Positions 42,580 to 51,045 of a DNA stretch of 64,000 nt are shown piece after piece. This DNA comes from Chryseobacterium sp. 7 (GTDB taxonomy: Bacteria > Bacteroidota > Bacteroidia > Flavobacteriales > Weeksellaceae). The stretch spans positions 2,852,001 through 2,916,000 of the forward strand of contig NZ_RCCA01000001.1 of the NCBI RefSeq assembly GCF_003663845.1. Reading direction: 5' to 3'. Both the position numbers and the translations under genes were made by a program. The notes beneath the pieces are model-generated. The model had not been told where the DNA came from and made no database searches. It was given only the letters and a program-made list of their open reading frames with translations. Numbering within the stretch: position 1 is the first letter of the stretch; each line of letters opens with the position of its first letter.

Positions 42580-43419
42580 TTATATGTTTCCGGATTCCCA
42601 GTTACTCCAATGATTATTAAAAGGCAATGTAGGTTTCCAATAAGAAGAATCTCTGGTAACCAAAACCTTGGCTATCATCTTATAGGTTTCCTGCTTGCTT
42701 GGTAAAATTGCCCTGTCATAATGAAACTTGTCTATAGTCATTATTTTTTTTAGTTTCTTGGGAATATGCATTTTTATTTCATCTTCTGAAGCATAGAGTA
42801 ATGAAGGATTTGTTTCATTATAATATCTTATTAAATCTCCAAACCCTATCAGCCGCCTATCACTATCAAGGTTTTCTATTTTAATTCCTACTTTCTCATA
42901 ATCTCTATAATCATAATTAAAAGGAACAAATTGATTGCGGATTTTTATTTCTTTAACCTGTTCTCCAATATGTTCGAATTTTTCTAAATCACTTCCTTCT
43001 TTATTTTCTATTCTTACGAATTCATCACCATCAATTAAAACAATATAATTAGTATTACTGATATAATTTATCTCTCCGTGTCTTTCTATTGAGTAACTAA
43101 TACAATTACCAATATAATTAAGCTCTATTTCTGCTCTTGTTGCTCTATTTTGATATCCATTTTTTTCAAAAACTATAGCCCATTGTCCTTCATCATTTCC
43201 ATATAAATGTATTCGGTTTCCCGCTGTCATAAAATAACCATGCTCCAAATCCAGAAAAAAATTATATTGAATTTCACCTGATTTCTTTTGAGGAAAATAC
43301 TGACTTGGTTTACCATTAAAAGCCAAATCCAATTGATTTAAAATTTCAGCTTCTTTATAGTTCTGTGCTTGACAAAAAAATAATGCAAAAAACATATATA
43401 TGATGGATACCCGTTTCAT
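42580..43419 (-). CDS. Secreted protein of unknown function, 279 aa
   Basis: Signal peptide to about residue 19 (MKRVSIIYMFFALFFCQAQ). The rest is a mixed beta protein with many Asp, Glu, Asn, Tyr and Ile residues, including GNRIHLYGNDEGQWAIVFE near 67 and an acidic patch with GDEFVRIENKEG near 130. It has no cysteine motif and no T9SS domain. Family not recognised. It converges on the AhpD-like pseudogene with 2 bp between the two ends. Confidence 0.75.
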   Translation of the reverse strand: MKRVSIIYMFFALFFCQAQNYKEAEILNQLDLAFNGKPSQYFPQKKSGEIQYNFFLDLEHGYFMTAGNRIHLYGNDEGQWAIVFEKNGYQNRATRAEIELNYIGNCISYSIERHGEINYISNTNYIVLIDGDEFVRIENKEGSDLEKFEHIGEQVKEIKIRNQFVPFNYDYRDYEKVGIKIENLDSDRRLIGFGDLIRYYNETNPSLLYASEDEIKMHIPKKLKKIMTIDKFHYDRAILPSKQETYKMIAKVLVTRDSSYWKPTLPFNNHWSNWESGNI

Positions 43420-43496
43420 AGAATTGATTTAAAGATAAGCTAAAAAACATTATATAAGTCTTTAAATATACAAATTTCCTATAATGATAAAAACTA

Positions 43497-43527
43497 AAAC
43501 CGCTCCCAAAAAGGAAGCGGTTTTAAA
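43497..43527 (-). terminator. Terminator of the E1 fusion gene
   Basis: Stem aaaaccgctcc / ggaagcggtttt (one unpaired base) with loop caaaaa and T-rich sides, 19 bp after the stop. Confidence 0.6.
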
Positions 43528-43545
43528 ATTTATCTAAAATCCCAA

Positions 43546-45978
43546 TTAGAATATCGCCGGATATTTCTGAGGATTTGTTTCATTAAACATTGCGTAGATC
43601 TTTTCTACCATATCATCTGTAGACGGCTTGCTGAAATAGTCACCATCACTTGCATAGGCAGGTCTGTGATCATTTGCAGAGATCGTCAACGGATCTGAAT
43701 CCAGATATCTGAATGCTTTTTGTTTTTCAAGAATCTGCTGTAAGATAAATCCTGTAGTTCCTCCTTCCACATCTTCGTCAATTACGACTAATCTGTTTGT
43801 TTTCTTAACACTTTCAGCAATTTCATGAGATAAATCGAAAGGAATCAATGACTGAATGTCAATCACTTCTGCAGAAATTCCTAATTTTTCTAATTCGTTA
43901 GCTGCTTCAGTTACAATTCTCCATGTAGAACCGTAAGTTACCAACGTAACGTCTTTTCCTTCTTTAGTTACTTCAATTTTTCCTACTGGAACAGTGAAGT
44001 CACCTAAATTATCTGGTTGCTTTTCTTTTAATCTGTATCCGTTCAGACATTCTACAATGATCGCAGGCTCGTCTGTCTGAAGCATTGTATTGTAGAATCC
44101 GGCAGCTTTCGTAAGATTTCTTGGTACCAATACTAAAATACCTTTTGAAAGGTTAAGAATACCCGCCATTGGAGAACCTGAGTGCCAGATTCCTTCTAAT
44201 CTGTGACCTCTTGTTCTGATGATCAATGGAGCTTTCTGACCTCCTTTGGTTCTGTAATGTACTGTTGCCAGATCATCACTCATTCCCTGTAAACAGTAAA
44301 GAACATAGTCTAAGTACTGGATTTCAGCGATTGGTCTCAAACCTCTCATCGCCATACCAATTCCTTGTCCAAGAATCGTTGCTTCACGGATTCCTGTATC
44401 AGCGATACGTAAAGCACCATATTTTTCCTGCATTCCTTCCAATCCCTGGTTGACGTCACCAATATTTCCGGTATCTTCTCCAAAGATTAGGGTTTCAGGA
44501 TATTTTTCAAAAATTTTGTCAAAGTTATTTCTGATCACTACTCTTCCGTCTACATCTTCAGAGCTGTCAGAATATACAGGTTTGATTTCCTGAATATTTT
44601 CAGCTTTCCACTGAGACTGAGAATATAAGTGAGAAGAATAGTTGTCTTTTTCAACAGCTGCTACTTCATTGTATTTCTGCATCAGTTGAGTTCTTTCTGC
44701 AGAGTTTGTCCCTCTTGTTGCCAATAAAGCTTTTCTTACCAAATGGAAGATATCTTTTTTAGCTTTTGAAACCAATTTGTTGAATTGAGCAATATACGTT
44801 TCCACTTCAGCATTCTGACCTTTAAGGTTTTCCACTAAAGGTAAAATAGACTGAATAAGTTCTGAAATTGATTTCTGATAGTTTTCCCAGGCCGTTTTCT
44901 GTCCTGCTTTTGCAATCTTTTTGGCTTCATCATCAATGGCTTCCAGTTCTTCGCTGGTAGCAATTACTTCCTCTTTTCCTTCAATTTCAATAGAATAGTT
45001 CAGAATCCATTCTTTGAATTTTGCCAGACCGTCATACTCAGCTTCCCAAGCCAGACGCTCTTCGTTTTTATATCTTTCATGAGATCCTGATGTAGAGTGT
45101 CCCTGAGGCTGAGTAACGTCAATCACATGCACTACTACCGGAACACTTTCTGTTCTTGCAAAATGTTCTGCCTTAGCATACGCATCTAATAATGCCGGAT
45201 AATCCCAAGCTTTCACCTGAATAATCTCACATCCCTGGTTTTCTCCTTCTTTTCTCTGGAAGCCGCTCAGCATTTCACTGATGTCCCCTTTTGCTCTCTG
45301 GTTTTTTGTAGGAACAGAAATTCCGTATCCGTCATCCCAGATAGAAACAATCATAGGAACCTGAAGCGCACACGCTGCATTCAGAGTTTCCCAAAAGTGT
45401 CCTTCTGCTGTAGAAGCATCTCCAATAGTTCCGAAAGCAATTTCGTTACCTTCTCTTGAGAATTTTTCTGAACCGTCAAATTTTACGCTTTTATAGATAG
45501 TAGAAGCCTGGGCTAATCCCAATAATCTTGGCATCTGTCCTGCTGTTGGAGAAATATCCGAAGAAATATTTTTTTGAGCTGTCAAATCTTTCCAGCTTCC
45601 GTCTTCATTTAAACTTCTTGTTGCGAAATGCCCGTTCATCTGTCTTCCCGCTGAAGCAGGCTCTCTTTCCACGCTGGTATCTGCATACATCTGTGCAAAG
45701 AAACTTTCTACTGTTAAGGCATCTATTGCCAATGCAAAAGTCTGGTCTCTATAATATCCTGAACGGAAGTCTCCATTTCTGAAAACTTTCGCCATTGCAA
45801 GCTGAGGAAGTTCTTTTCCATCCCCAAAAATTCCGAATTTAGCTTTTCCCGTAAGTACTTCTCTCCTTCCGAGATAAGACATTTCACGAGAAATCCTTCC
45901 TAACCTGTAGTCTTCAAGTATCTGATTTTTAAAATCTTGAAAGGATATTTGCTGTGTTTCAATATAGGTTGTTTGCAT
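43546..45978 (-). CDS. 2-oxoisovalerate-type dehydrogenase E1, fused alpha and beta subunits
   Basis: An 810-residue thiamine-diphosphate enzyme that decarboxylates branched-chain 2-oxoacids as E1 of a 2-oxoacid dehydrogenase complex. The alpha half (about 20-420) has the TPP-binding region beginning IAFGTIGDASTAEGHFWETL near 190 and continuing to IVSIWDDGYGIS. The beta half (about 475-805) begins with VDGRVVIRNNFDKIFEKYPE and has FGEDTGNIGDVNQGL and the GGTTGFIL turn. Usually these are two genes (bkdA1/A2); fusion into one chain is common in Bacteroidota. E2 is not nearby, and E3 could be LpdA at 11651. Confidence 0.93.
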   Translation of the reverse strand: MQTTYIETQQISFQDFKNQILEDYRLGRISREMSYLGRREVLTGKAKFGIFGDGKELPQLAMAKVFRNGDFRSGYYRDQTFALAIDALTVESFFAQMYADTSVEREPASAGRQMNGHFATRSLNEDGSWKDLTAQKNISSDISPTAGQMPRLLGLAQASTIYKSVKFDGSEKFSREGNEIAFGTIGDASTAEGHFWETLNAACALQVPMIVSIWDDGYGISVPTKNQRAKGDISEMLSGFQRKEGENQGCEIIQVKAWDYPALLDAYAKAEHFARTESVPVVVHVIDVTQPQGHSTSGSHERYKNEERLAWEAEYDGLAKFKEWILNYSIEIEGKEEVIATSEELEAIDDEAKKIAKAGQKTAWENYQKSISELIQSILPLVENLKGQNAEVETYIAQFNKLVSKAKKDIFHLVRKALLATRGTNSAERTQLMQKYNEVAAVEKDNYSSHLYSQSQWKAENIQEIKPVYSDSSEDVDGRVVIRNNFDKIFEKYPETLIFGEDTGNIGDVNQGLEGMQEKYGALRIADTGIREATILGQGIGMAMRGLRPIAEIQYLDYVLYCLQGMSDDLATVHYRTKGGQKAPLIIRTRGHRLEGIWHSGSPMAGILNLSKGILVLVPRNLTKAAGFYNTMLQTDEPAIIVECLNGYRLKEKQPDNLGDFTVPVGKIEVTKEGKDVTLVTYGSTWRIVTEAANELEKLGISAEVIDIQSLIPFDLSHEIAESVKKTNRLVVIDEDVEGGTTGFILQQILEKQKAFRYLDSDPLTISANDHRPAYASDGDYFSKPSTDDMVEKIYAMFNETNPQKYPAIF

Positions 45979-46112
45979 AGCTAAGTAAAAAAGTTTTTAA
46001 TCTTCAAGTATTTTGCTAATATACACTTTTTAAATTAATTTTAATTTTTAATAATCTTTTTTAAAAATTTGATAATAAAAAAAATTGTGCTTTATTTTGA
46101 TAAAAATTGTAA

Positions 46113-46409
46113 ATGATGGAAAAAAAGTCACCTCACATTTTGAACGCTTCGAGCAATCTTTTAGGATTTTCACTGATTATTATTACTTCGTTAAAAATCG
46201 CTAAAATCAGTCAGAATACACATTTGGACGAATTTGCGGGATTTGCCTGTATTCTTTTTGCCTGCAGCTGTTTTTTTTCTTTTCTGGCGATCAGAACGAA
46301 AAATATAAAGCGGGAATCTACATTTGAGAACATTGCGGATTATTTATTTTTAATCGCTTTATTTTGTATAGTCCTAGCTGTTATTATTGTAACCCTGAAA
46401 ATTATTTAA
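46113..46409 (+). CDS. Small membrane protein, 98 aa
   Basis: Three hydrophobic segments (about 15-30, 42-60, 73-97) and little else. No motif that I recognise. It lies between the E1 fusion and the polyprenyl synthase genes and is convergent to the latter with a 1-bp gap between ends. Function unknown. Confidence 0.6.
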   Translation: MMEKKSPHILNASSNLLGFSLIIITSLKIAKISQNTHLDEFAGFACILFACSCFFSFLAIRTKNIKRESTFENIADYLFLIALFCIVLAVIIVTLKII

Positions 46410-46410
46410 T

Positions 46411-47388
46411 TTAAAATTTTCGCTCAATTACGTAATCCAGCATAATATGTAACGATTTTCTTGCTTCAGAATCCGGAAATTCATTCAGAATGTTTTTCGC
46501 TTTCTGCTGGAAATCTTTCATAACCGTAATGGCATATTCCAACCCACCGGAGCTTTTAACGAATTCTATAAGCTCTTTTACACGTTTGGGATTGTTATTA
46601 TAACGTTTTATGGTATCGAAATAGTATTTTCTGTCTTTTTCATCGGCTATCTTTAAGGTATGAATTAAAGGCAGTGTCATTTTCTGTTCTTTAATGTCAA
46701 TTCCTACAGGCTTACCGATCACGTTTGAACTTAAATAATCGAAAAGGTCGTCTTTGATCTGGAATGCCATTCCTGTAAAGGTTCCGAAATCCATCATCTT
46801 CCTAGCAAGAGCTTCGTCTGCATTATTAGAGAGAACTCCTATCTCACAGCAGGCAGCAATCAAAGTGGCCGTTTTCTGACGAATAATTTCATAATAAACA
46901 TCTTCTGTGATATCCAGTTTTCTGGCTTTTTCAAGCTGAAGAAGCTCTCCTTCAGACATTTCACGGATGGTTCTGGAAATTACCCCAAGCAGGTCATAAT
47001 CTTTATGGTCTGTAGATAATAAAACTGATTTTGACAAAAGGTAATCTCCTACCAAAACCGCAATTTTATTTTTCCACAAAGCATTGATTGAAAAGAAATT
47101 ACGACGTTTAAAACTTTCATCCACCACATCATCATGTACCAGTGTAGCCGTGTGAATCAATTCGATCATAGAAGCACCACGATAGGTCTTTTCCGTCACT
47201 TCTCCCACCAGTTTAGCACAAAGAAATACAAACATAGGACGCATCTGCTTTCCTTTGGTGGTAACAATAAAACGGGTTACCTTATCCAATAAGGCTACTT
47301 TACTCTGCATTGATTCATAAAACTTCTGTTCAAAAAGTTTCATTTCGTCATTGATCGGTCGTTTAATCTCTTCTACAATGTTTGCCAC
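46411..47388 (-). CDS. Polyprenyl diphosphate synthase (IspB-like)
   Basis: A 325-residue trans-prenyltransferase. First Asp-rich motif LVHDDVVDE near 88-96 and second KDDLFDY near 215, both DDxxD. Characteristic stretches are KGKQMRPMFVFL, ASMIELIHTATL and GMAFQIKDDLFDY. Length and motifs fit the long-chain synthases that build the side chain of menaquinone, the quinone of flavobacteria. The chain length is not derivable from the motifs here. No neighbour in the pathway is adjacent. Confidence 0.93.
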   Translation of the reverse strand: MANIVEEIKRPINDEMKLFEQKFYESMQSKVALLDKVTRFIVTTKGKQMRPMFVFLCAKLVGEVTEKTYRGASMIELIHTATLVHDDVVDESFKRRNFFSINALWKNKIAVLVGDYLLSKSVLLSTDHKDYDLLGVISRTIREMSEGELLQLEKARKLDITEDVYYEIIRQKTATLIAACCEIGVLSNNADEALARKMMDFGTFTGMAFQIKDDLFDYLSSNVIGKPVGIDIKEQKMTLPLIHTLKIADEKDRKYYFDTIKRYNNNPKRVKELIEFVKSSGGLEYAITVMKDFQQKAKNILNEFPDSEARKSLHIMLDYVIERKF

Positions 47389-47425
47389 AATCTGCGAATG
47401 CTGGGTGAATAATTATTAATTCTCA

Positions 47426-47433
47426 CAAAGATA
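47426..47433 (-). promoter_or_regulatory. -7 box TATCTTTG for the polyprenyl synthase gene
   Basis: TAnnTTTG on the minus strand, 37 bp before the ATG at 47388. No clear -33. Confidence 0.5.
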
Positions 47434-47461
47434 ATTTTTTTCGCTCAATTTTAAGATAAAA

Positions 47462-48370
47462 TTAATCTCTGAGTTGATCTTTGGGGATAAAATAAAAAGA
47501 GGGTTTTGTAGTTCCCAATGGAGATCTGAATTTTTCTCCAGAGATATAAATTCCCGTTTCGTCTACACTTATTCCTTCAATCTGTGATAATGAAAGCGCC
47601 GTTCCAAGGTAATAATGCTTTGGTTTTTCTTTAAAAAATATTCCGGGTTCTGTCTCTGTAAAGACATCTAAAAAAACCTCCGTTTTCTTGGTGTAGCCTA
47701 CTAAATAAAGTTTTTTATCAAAATAAGAAGCATCTGTAACGACAAAACCCGTTTTATAGGTTTCTATTTTTTCAGCTTTTTGCAATTCTGATACTTGAGG
47801 ATCTACAATATAATGAGAAGTTGCTTTTGAAGCCCATTCTTTGGTAAATATATGCAGCTTTCCATTCAGATAAATCATAGCTTCTGCATCAAAATCGTTC
47901 TTTGTATTTTTAGAAATAAATTCAGTCTGTTCAGGGTAATAAAATAAAATTCGTGTTCCGTCTAAAGACCTTTCCGAGCCTGGAATTTTAATGATATTGG
48001 ACGAATCAAGACGCCCGTAAGGAACTTTATAAATCATCAGATCCTTCCTTGTTCCGGCGTTATTTCCGAAATCTCCGATATAAAAATTTTCGCCATCATT
48101 GGTCAAAGCTTCCCAATCCGTATTGATAAGGTTAGTTTTCAGTGTTCTGATAATCTCCCCACTCTTTTTATCAATTTCAAAAAGCTGAGCCGGGTTTCCG
48201 CTATCATTGAATGTATAGAGTTTTCCGTTTAAAATATTCAGCCCTGAGGTTTCTTCAATCTTGTCATCCAGATAATTAGCTCTGTACTTTTTTATTTTCA
48301 GAAAGTCGGTCTGCTGGGAAAATGCAGATTGAAAGACAACAAGAGTAACAATGAGAAGAAGCTTTTTCAT
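47462..48370 (-). CDS. Secreted beta-propeller-like protein, 302 aa
   Basis: Signal peptide to about residue 18 (MKKLLLIVTLVVFQSAFS). The mature part has repeating beta blades with motifs such as EETSGLNILNGKLYTFNDSG, NTDWEALTNDGENFYIGDFG and LSQIEGISVDETGIYISGE. The ETSGL...NDSG...DWEAL...IGDFGNN series recurs in a conserved exported family of unknown function. Each of the three conserved blocks is intact. Its promoter box at 48375 ends 4 bp before the ATG. Function unknown. Confidence 0.8.
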   Translation of the reverse strand: MKKLLLIVTLVVFQSAFSQQTDFLKIKKYRANYLDDKIEETSGLNILNGKLYTFNDSGNPAQLFEIDKKSGEIIRTLKTNLINTDWEALTNDGENFYIGDFGNNAGTRKDLMIYKVPYGRLDSSNIIKIPGSERSLDGTRILFYYPEQTEFISKNTKNDFDAEAMIYLNGKLHIFTKEWASKATSHYIVDPQVSELQKAEKIETYKTGFVVTDASYFDKKLYLVGYTKKTEVFLDVFTETEPGIFFKEKPKHYYLGTALSLSQIEGISVDETGIYISGEKFRSPLGTTKPSFYFIPKDQLRD

Positions 48371-48374
48371 AGGA

Positions 48375-48382
48375 CAAAAATA
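48375..48382 (-). promoter_or_regulatory. -7 box TATTTTTG immediately before the start
   Basis: TATTTTTG on the minus strand, ending 4 bp before the ATG at 48370. A transcript would begin at or inside the start codon (leaderless). Confidence 0.55.
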
Positions 48383-48447
48383 GGGTTTTATTGTGAGCTG
48401 GTGTGTTTATGCGTTTGAGGGTTAAAGATATTTTTTTGCAAATTACC

Positions 48448-48485
48448 TGGCTCTTTTACCTTTTGCCTTTTACTTTCAACTTTTG
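48448..48485. repeat. Intergenic tract related to the queA-rlmN inverted repeat
   Basis: tggctcttttaccttttgcc then ttttactttcaacttttg. It shares TGGCTCTTTT and the following AC/TTTT series with the right arm at 51020-51040, and CTTTTACTTTC with the tract at 54873-54908. Confidence 0.5.
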
Positions 48486-48506
48486 TCATCCCCTTCTTAA
48501 AACAGA

Positions 48507-48533
48507 AAAACGAGCTAAAATAGCCCGTTTTTC
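48507..48533 (-). terminator. Terminator of the hydroxylase gene
   Basis: Stem aaaaacgagct / agcccgttttt with the loop aaaat (one mismatch), T-run on the minus strand, 32 bp after the stop. Confidence 0.65.
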
Positions 48534-48564
48534 CCTTAGATTTCTATTGATTTTAAATCAGAAG

Positions 48565-49518
48565 TTAAGCAGATTTCTGCTGTTTCTGATTTTGCTGTTG
48601 TTCTTTCTTTTTCGCTTGTTTTGCAAAATACTCTTTCTGATATTGCCTTACCGTTTTTCCGGTTCCGTCATGTCTCCATCCTGGTGAGTTGAAAATATAA
48701 TTAACTCTGTCTGTGAATTTTAAACCCGGTTGTTTCAAATCTTTCCAGATCTTTCTCCATTCATAAAAAAGAACAGTATCTGGTCTATTATCCGGCATTT
48801 TAGGATAAATACCATATTTAACAGGAATATTGGGATCTTCTTTCTGAAAGGTTCCGAATATTTTATCCCAGATAATAAGACACATTCCCATATTTTTATC
48901 CAGATATTTCACATTACAAGCATGATGTACGCGGTGATGAGAAGGAGTTACCAGAATATATTCCAAAAATCCCATACTCTTCACAGTCTGTGTATGCACC
49001 CATGTTCCATACACCTGTCCGATAGCGTAAGCCACCATAATATGCCATGGATTGAATCCTAAAAATGCAAGTGGTGAAAAATACAAATATCTGTAAAGCG
49101 GCTGTAAAACAGGGCTTCTGAATCCTGTGGTAAGGTTAAAGTATTCTGAGCTGTGGTGTGTGATATGAACTGCCCAGAATGCTCTGGAACGGTGATCTAC
49201 GTAATGCAAAACGTAATAGGCAAAATCTGTGATGATAAAGCAAGCCAGCAGATACCATACACTCAAATCCCATGAAAAAAGTCTGTGATCGTAAAAGAAA
49301 AACATTACGCCCATGGCAAATGCTTTCATAATAAGATCCAGACCAAAATTCATCAGTGCCAGATAAACATTGGTAGCAAGATCTTTTCCACTATATAGCT
49401 TAGCTTCTGAAACATGGCTGTAAATCATTTCAGCTAAAATAACAGTAGCATGCAACGGAATAGCCCATGCATATACATTTTCCAGCCCGTCCTCGCTCAT
49501 TAGAAAATCCATCATCAC
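48565..49518 (-). CDS. Fatty acid hydroxylase/sterol desaturase-family membrane protein
   Basis: A 317-residue membrane protein with the eight-histidine di-iron pattern of the family: His-YVD-His (about 115), HITHH near 131-135 and HHRVHH near 201-206. Four hydrophobic segments surround it and the C-terminal tail is Lys/Gln-rich (KKKEQQQNQKQQK). In flavobacteria these proteins modify lipids or carotenoids; whether this is a fatty acid, sphingolipid or carotenoid hydroxylase is unclear. Has its own -7 box (49532-49539) and terminator, so it is monocistronic. Confidence 0.9.
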   Translation of the reverse strand: MMMDFLMSEDGLENVYAWAIPLHATVILAEMIYSHVSEAKLYSGKDLATNVYLALMNFGLDLIMKAFAMGVMFFFYDHRLFSWDLSVWYLLACFIITDFAYYVLHYVDHRSRAFWAVHITHHSSEYFNLTTGFRSPVLQPLYRYLYFSPLAFLGFNPWHIMVAYAIGQVYGTWVHTQTVKSMGFLEYILVTPSHHRVHHACNVKYLDKNMGMCLIIWDKIFGTFQKEDPNIPVKYGIYPKMPDNRPDTVLFYEWRKIWKDLKQPGLKFTDRVNYIFNSPGWRHDGTGKTVRQYQKEYFAKQAKKKEQQQNQKQQKSA

Positions 49519-49531
49519 AAAATAATTTGTG

Positions 49532-49539
49532 CAAAGGTA
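49532..49539 (-). promoter_or_regulatory. -7 box TACCTTTG for the hydroxylase gene
   Basis: TAnnTTTG on the minus strand, 13 bp before the start codon at 49518. Confidence 0.55.
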
Positions 49540-49589
49540 GGGTTTTAACCTATGTTTTAAGAAAGCCTTAGGATTTTTTTAAGGAAATT

Positions 49590-50624
49590 TTAATCTGTTG
49601 CTTTGTTGGCCAACTGACCACAAGCGGCATCAATATCACCTCCACGGCTTCTTCTGACCATTACAGTAATTCCTGCATTTTCAAGCTGACGGATATAATT
49701 TTCTTCCGCCTGTTTGTTGCATTGGTCATACTTTCCATCCCCAATTGGGTTATACTGAATAAGGTTTATTTTAGAAGGAACCTGTTTGCAATATTTAATT
49801 AAAGCTTTGATATCTTCGTCTCCATCATTAATTCCTTTCCATACGCAATATTCAAAAGTAATGACAGAGCCAGTCTTCTGATACCAATATTGCAGAGACT
49901 CCATAATATCCGTCAACGGGAATTTATCAGAGAAAGGCATGATCTCATTACGCTTGGATTCGATAGCTGAGTGAAGGGATAAAGCCAGCTTCACACGCAG
50001 TTCATCATCTGCAAGCATTTTGATCATCTTAGGAATACCGGATGTAGAAACGGTAATTCTTCTTGGAGACATTCCCAATCCTTCCGGCTGGGTAATTTTT
50101 TTGATAGCTTCCACTACGTTTTTGTAATTCATCATCGGCTCTCCCATCCCCATAAATACGATGTTGGTAAGCGGTCTGTCGAAATACATTTTACTCTGGC
50201 TGTCAATCAGGGCTACCTGATCTACAATTTCAGCTACTTCAAGGTTTCTCATCCTTTTCAGTTTGGCTGTGGCGCAGAATTCGCAGTTTAATGAGCATCC
50301 TACCTGCGAAGATACACAGGCTGTTGTTCTTGTTTCTGTAGGAATAAGGACAGATTCCACCATCAGTCCGTCATGAAGTTTCACTCCGTTTTTGATGGTT
50401 CCGTCAGAACTTTTTTGAAGAAGGTCTACGGAAACAGGATTAATGGTATATTCTTCCGAAATTTTCTCACGAAGTGATTTGGAAAGATTCGTCATTTCGT
50501 CAATCGAATGGAGGTTTTTACTCCATAACCAGTCGTAGACCTGTTTCGCACGAAACGGTTTTTCTCCTAAAGACACAAAGTAGTCTTTAAGCTGGTCTAG
50601 TGATAATATACGGATATCTTTCAT
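49590..50624 (-). CDS. rlmN: Dual-specificity RNA methyltransferase RlmN
   Basis: A 344-residue radical-SAM methyltransferase that methylates 23S rRNA A2503 and some tRNA adenines. The [4Fe-4S] cluster cysteines are Cys110-SLN-Cys114-EF-Cys117 (in GCSLNCEFCATAKL). The conserved stretches MGMGEPMMNYKNVV and VSTSGIPKMIKM follow, and a C-terminal cysteine is in DIDAACGQLANKA. Length is standard. It is 34 bp downstream of the four-helix-bundle gene in the same operon; the left arm of the flanking inverted repeat starts 6 bp before its start codon. Confidence 0.97.
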   Translation of the reverse strand: MKDIRILSLDQLKDYFVSLGEKPFRAKQVYDWLWSKNLHSIDEMTNLSKSLREKISEEYTINPVSVDLLQKSSDGTIKNGVKLHDGLMVESVLIPTETRTTACVSSQVGCSLNCEFCATAKLKRMRNLEVAEIVDQVALIDSQSKMYFDRPLTNIVFMGMGEPMMNYKNVVEAIKKITQPEGLGMSPRRITVSTSGIPKMIKMLADDELRVKLALSLHSAIESKRNEIMPFSDKFPLTDIMESLQYWYQKTGSVITFEYCVWKGINDGDEDIKALIKYCKQVPSKINLIQYNPIGDGKYDQCNKQAEENYIRQLENAGITVMVRRSRGGDIDAACGQLANKATD

Positions 50625-50630
50625 AATATT

Positions 50631-50649
50631 AAAGAGCCAAGTTAAAAGT
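50631..50649. repeat. Left arm of a 19 bp inverted repeat flanking the four-helix-bundle gene
   Basis: aaagagccaagttaaaagt, the exact reverse complement of the right arm at 51020-51038. It sits between the four-helix-bundle stop and the rlmN start. Confidence 0.85.
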
Positions 50650-50658
50650 TAAAAGTTT

Positions 50659-51006
50659 TTAAAGTTTAGTATTATTAACTATTGCAGCCAAAATGTTTTT
50701 CAATTCGCTACTTTCAATTAGCAAAGCTTTAAATTCTTCAGAATCATAACCATCCAGTTCTTCTAAAACCCGAAGCCAAAAATGGCTTTCTCTTGCTTCT
50801 CTTAAAGCAATTTTCACTTTATTTCTAAAGTCAGCTTTAGAAGATCCGGCTTGGGATTCTTCATAATTAGCACCTATTGAAGTAGCAGATTTTCCAAGTT
50901 GAAATCTTATTAATTTACTTTCGGAATCATTTGGAAGTGTTCTTAAAAATTTAAGACAATTAACTCCAAATGTAAAAGTCCTTATCAGTAAATCATTTTG
51001 TCTCAT
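50659..51006 (-). CDS. Four-helix-bundle protein of the S23/23S-rRNA intervening-sequence family
   Basis: A 115-residue helical protein with the family's conserved layout: LIRTFTFGVNCLKFLRTLPN, LIRFQLGKSATSIGANYEES, the turn with AGSSKADFRNKVKIALREA, and an ending with SHFWLRVLEEL and SSELKNILAAIVNNT. Four helices of about 20 residues each. These proteins form homopentamers in known structures and are encoded in intervening sequences of 23S rRNA in Leptospira and Coxiella. Here it lies inside the queA-rlmN operon, same strand as both, flanked by a 19 bp perfect inverted repeat that would bring both ends together in RNA. No rRNA is near. Function unknown. Confidence 0.9.
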   Translation of the reverse strand: MRQNDLLIRTFTFGVNCLKFLRTLPNDSESKLIRFQLGKSATSIGANYEESQAGSSKADFRNKVKIALREARESHFWLRVLEELDGYDSEEFKALLIESSELKNILAAIVNNTKL

Positions 51007-51019
51007 CTCTACTTGTATT

Positions 51020-51038
51020 ACTTTTAACTTGGCTCTTT
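51020..51038. repeat. Right arm of the 19 bp inverted repeat
   Basis: acttttaacttggctcttt, the exact reverse complement of the arm at 50631-50649. It sits between the queA stop (51046) and the four-helix-bundle start (51006). Confidence 0.85.
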
Positions 51039-51045
51039 TTACTTT

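Noticed and set aside
48403..48687. 94-codon plus-strand frame overlapping the hydroxylase gene end
   Set aside because: It runs antisense to the hydroxylase C-terminus and through a repeat tract and terminator; hydrophobic content comes from AT-rich DNA.
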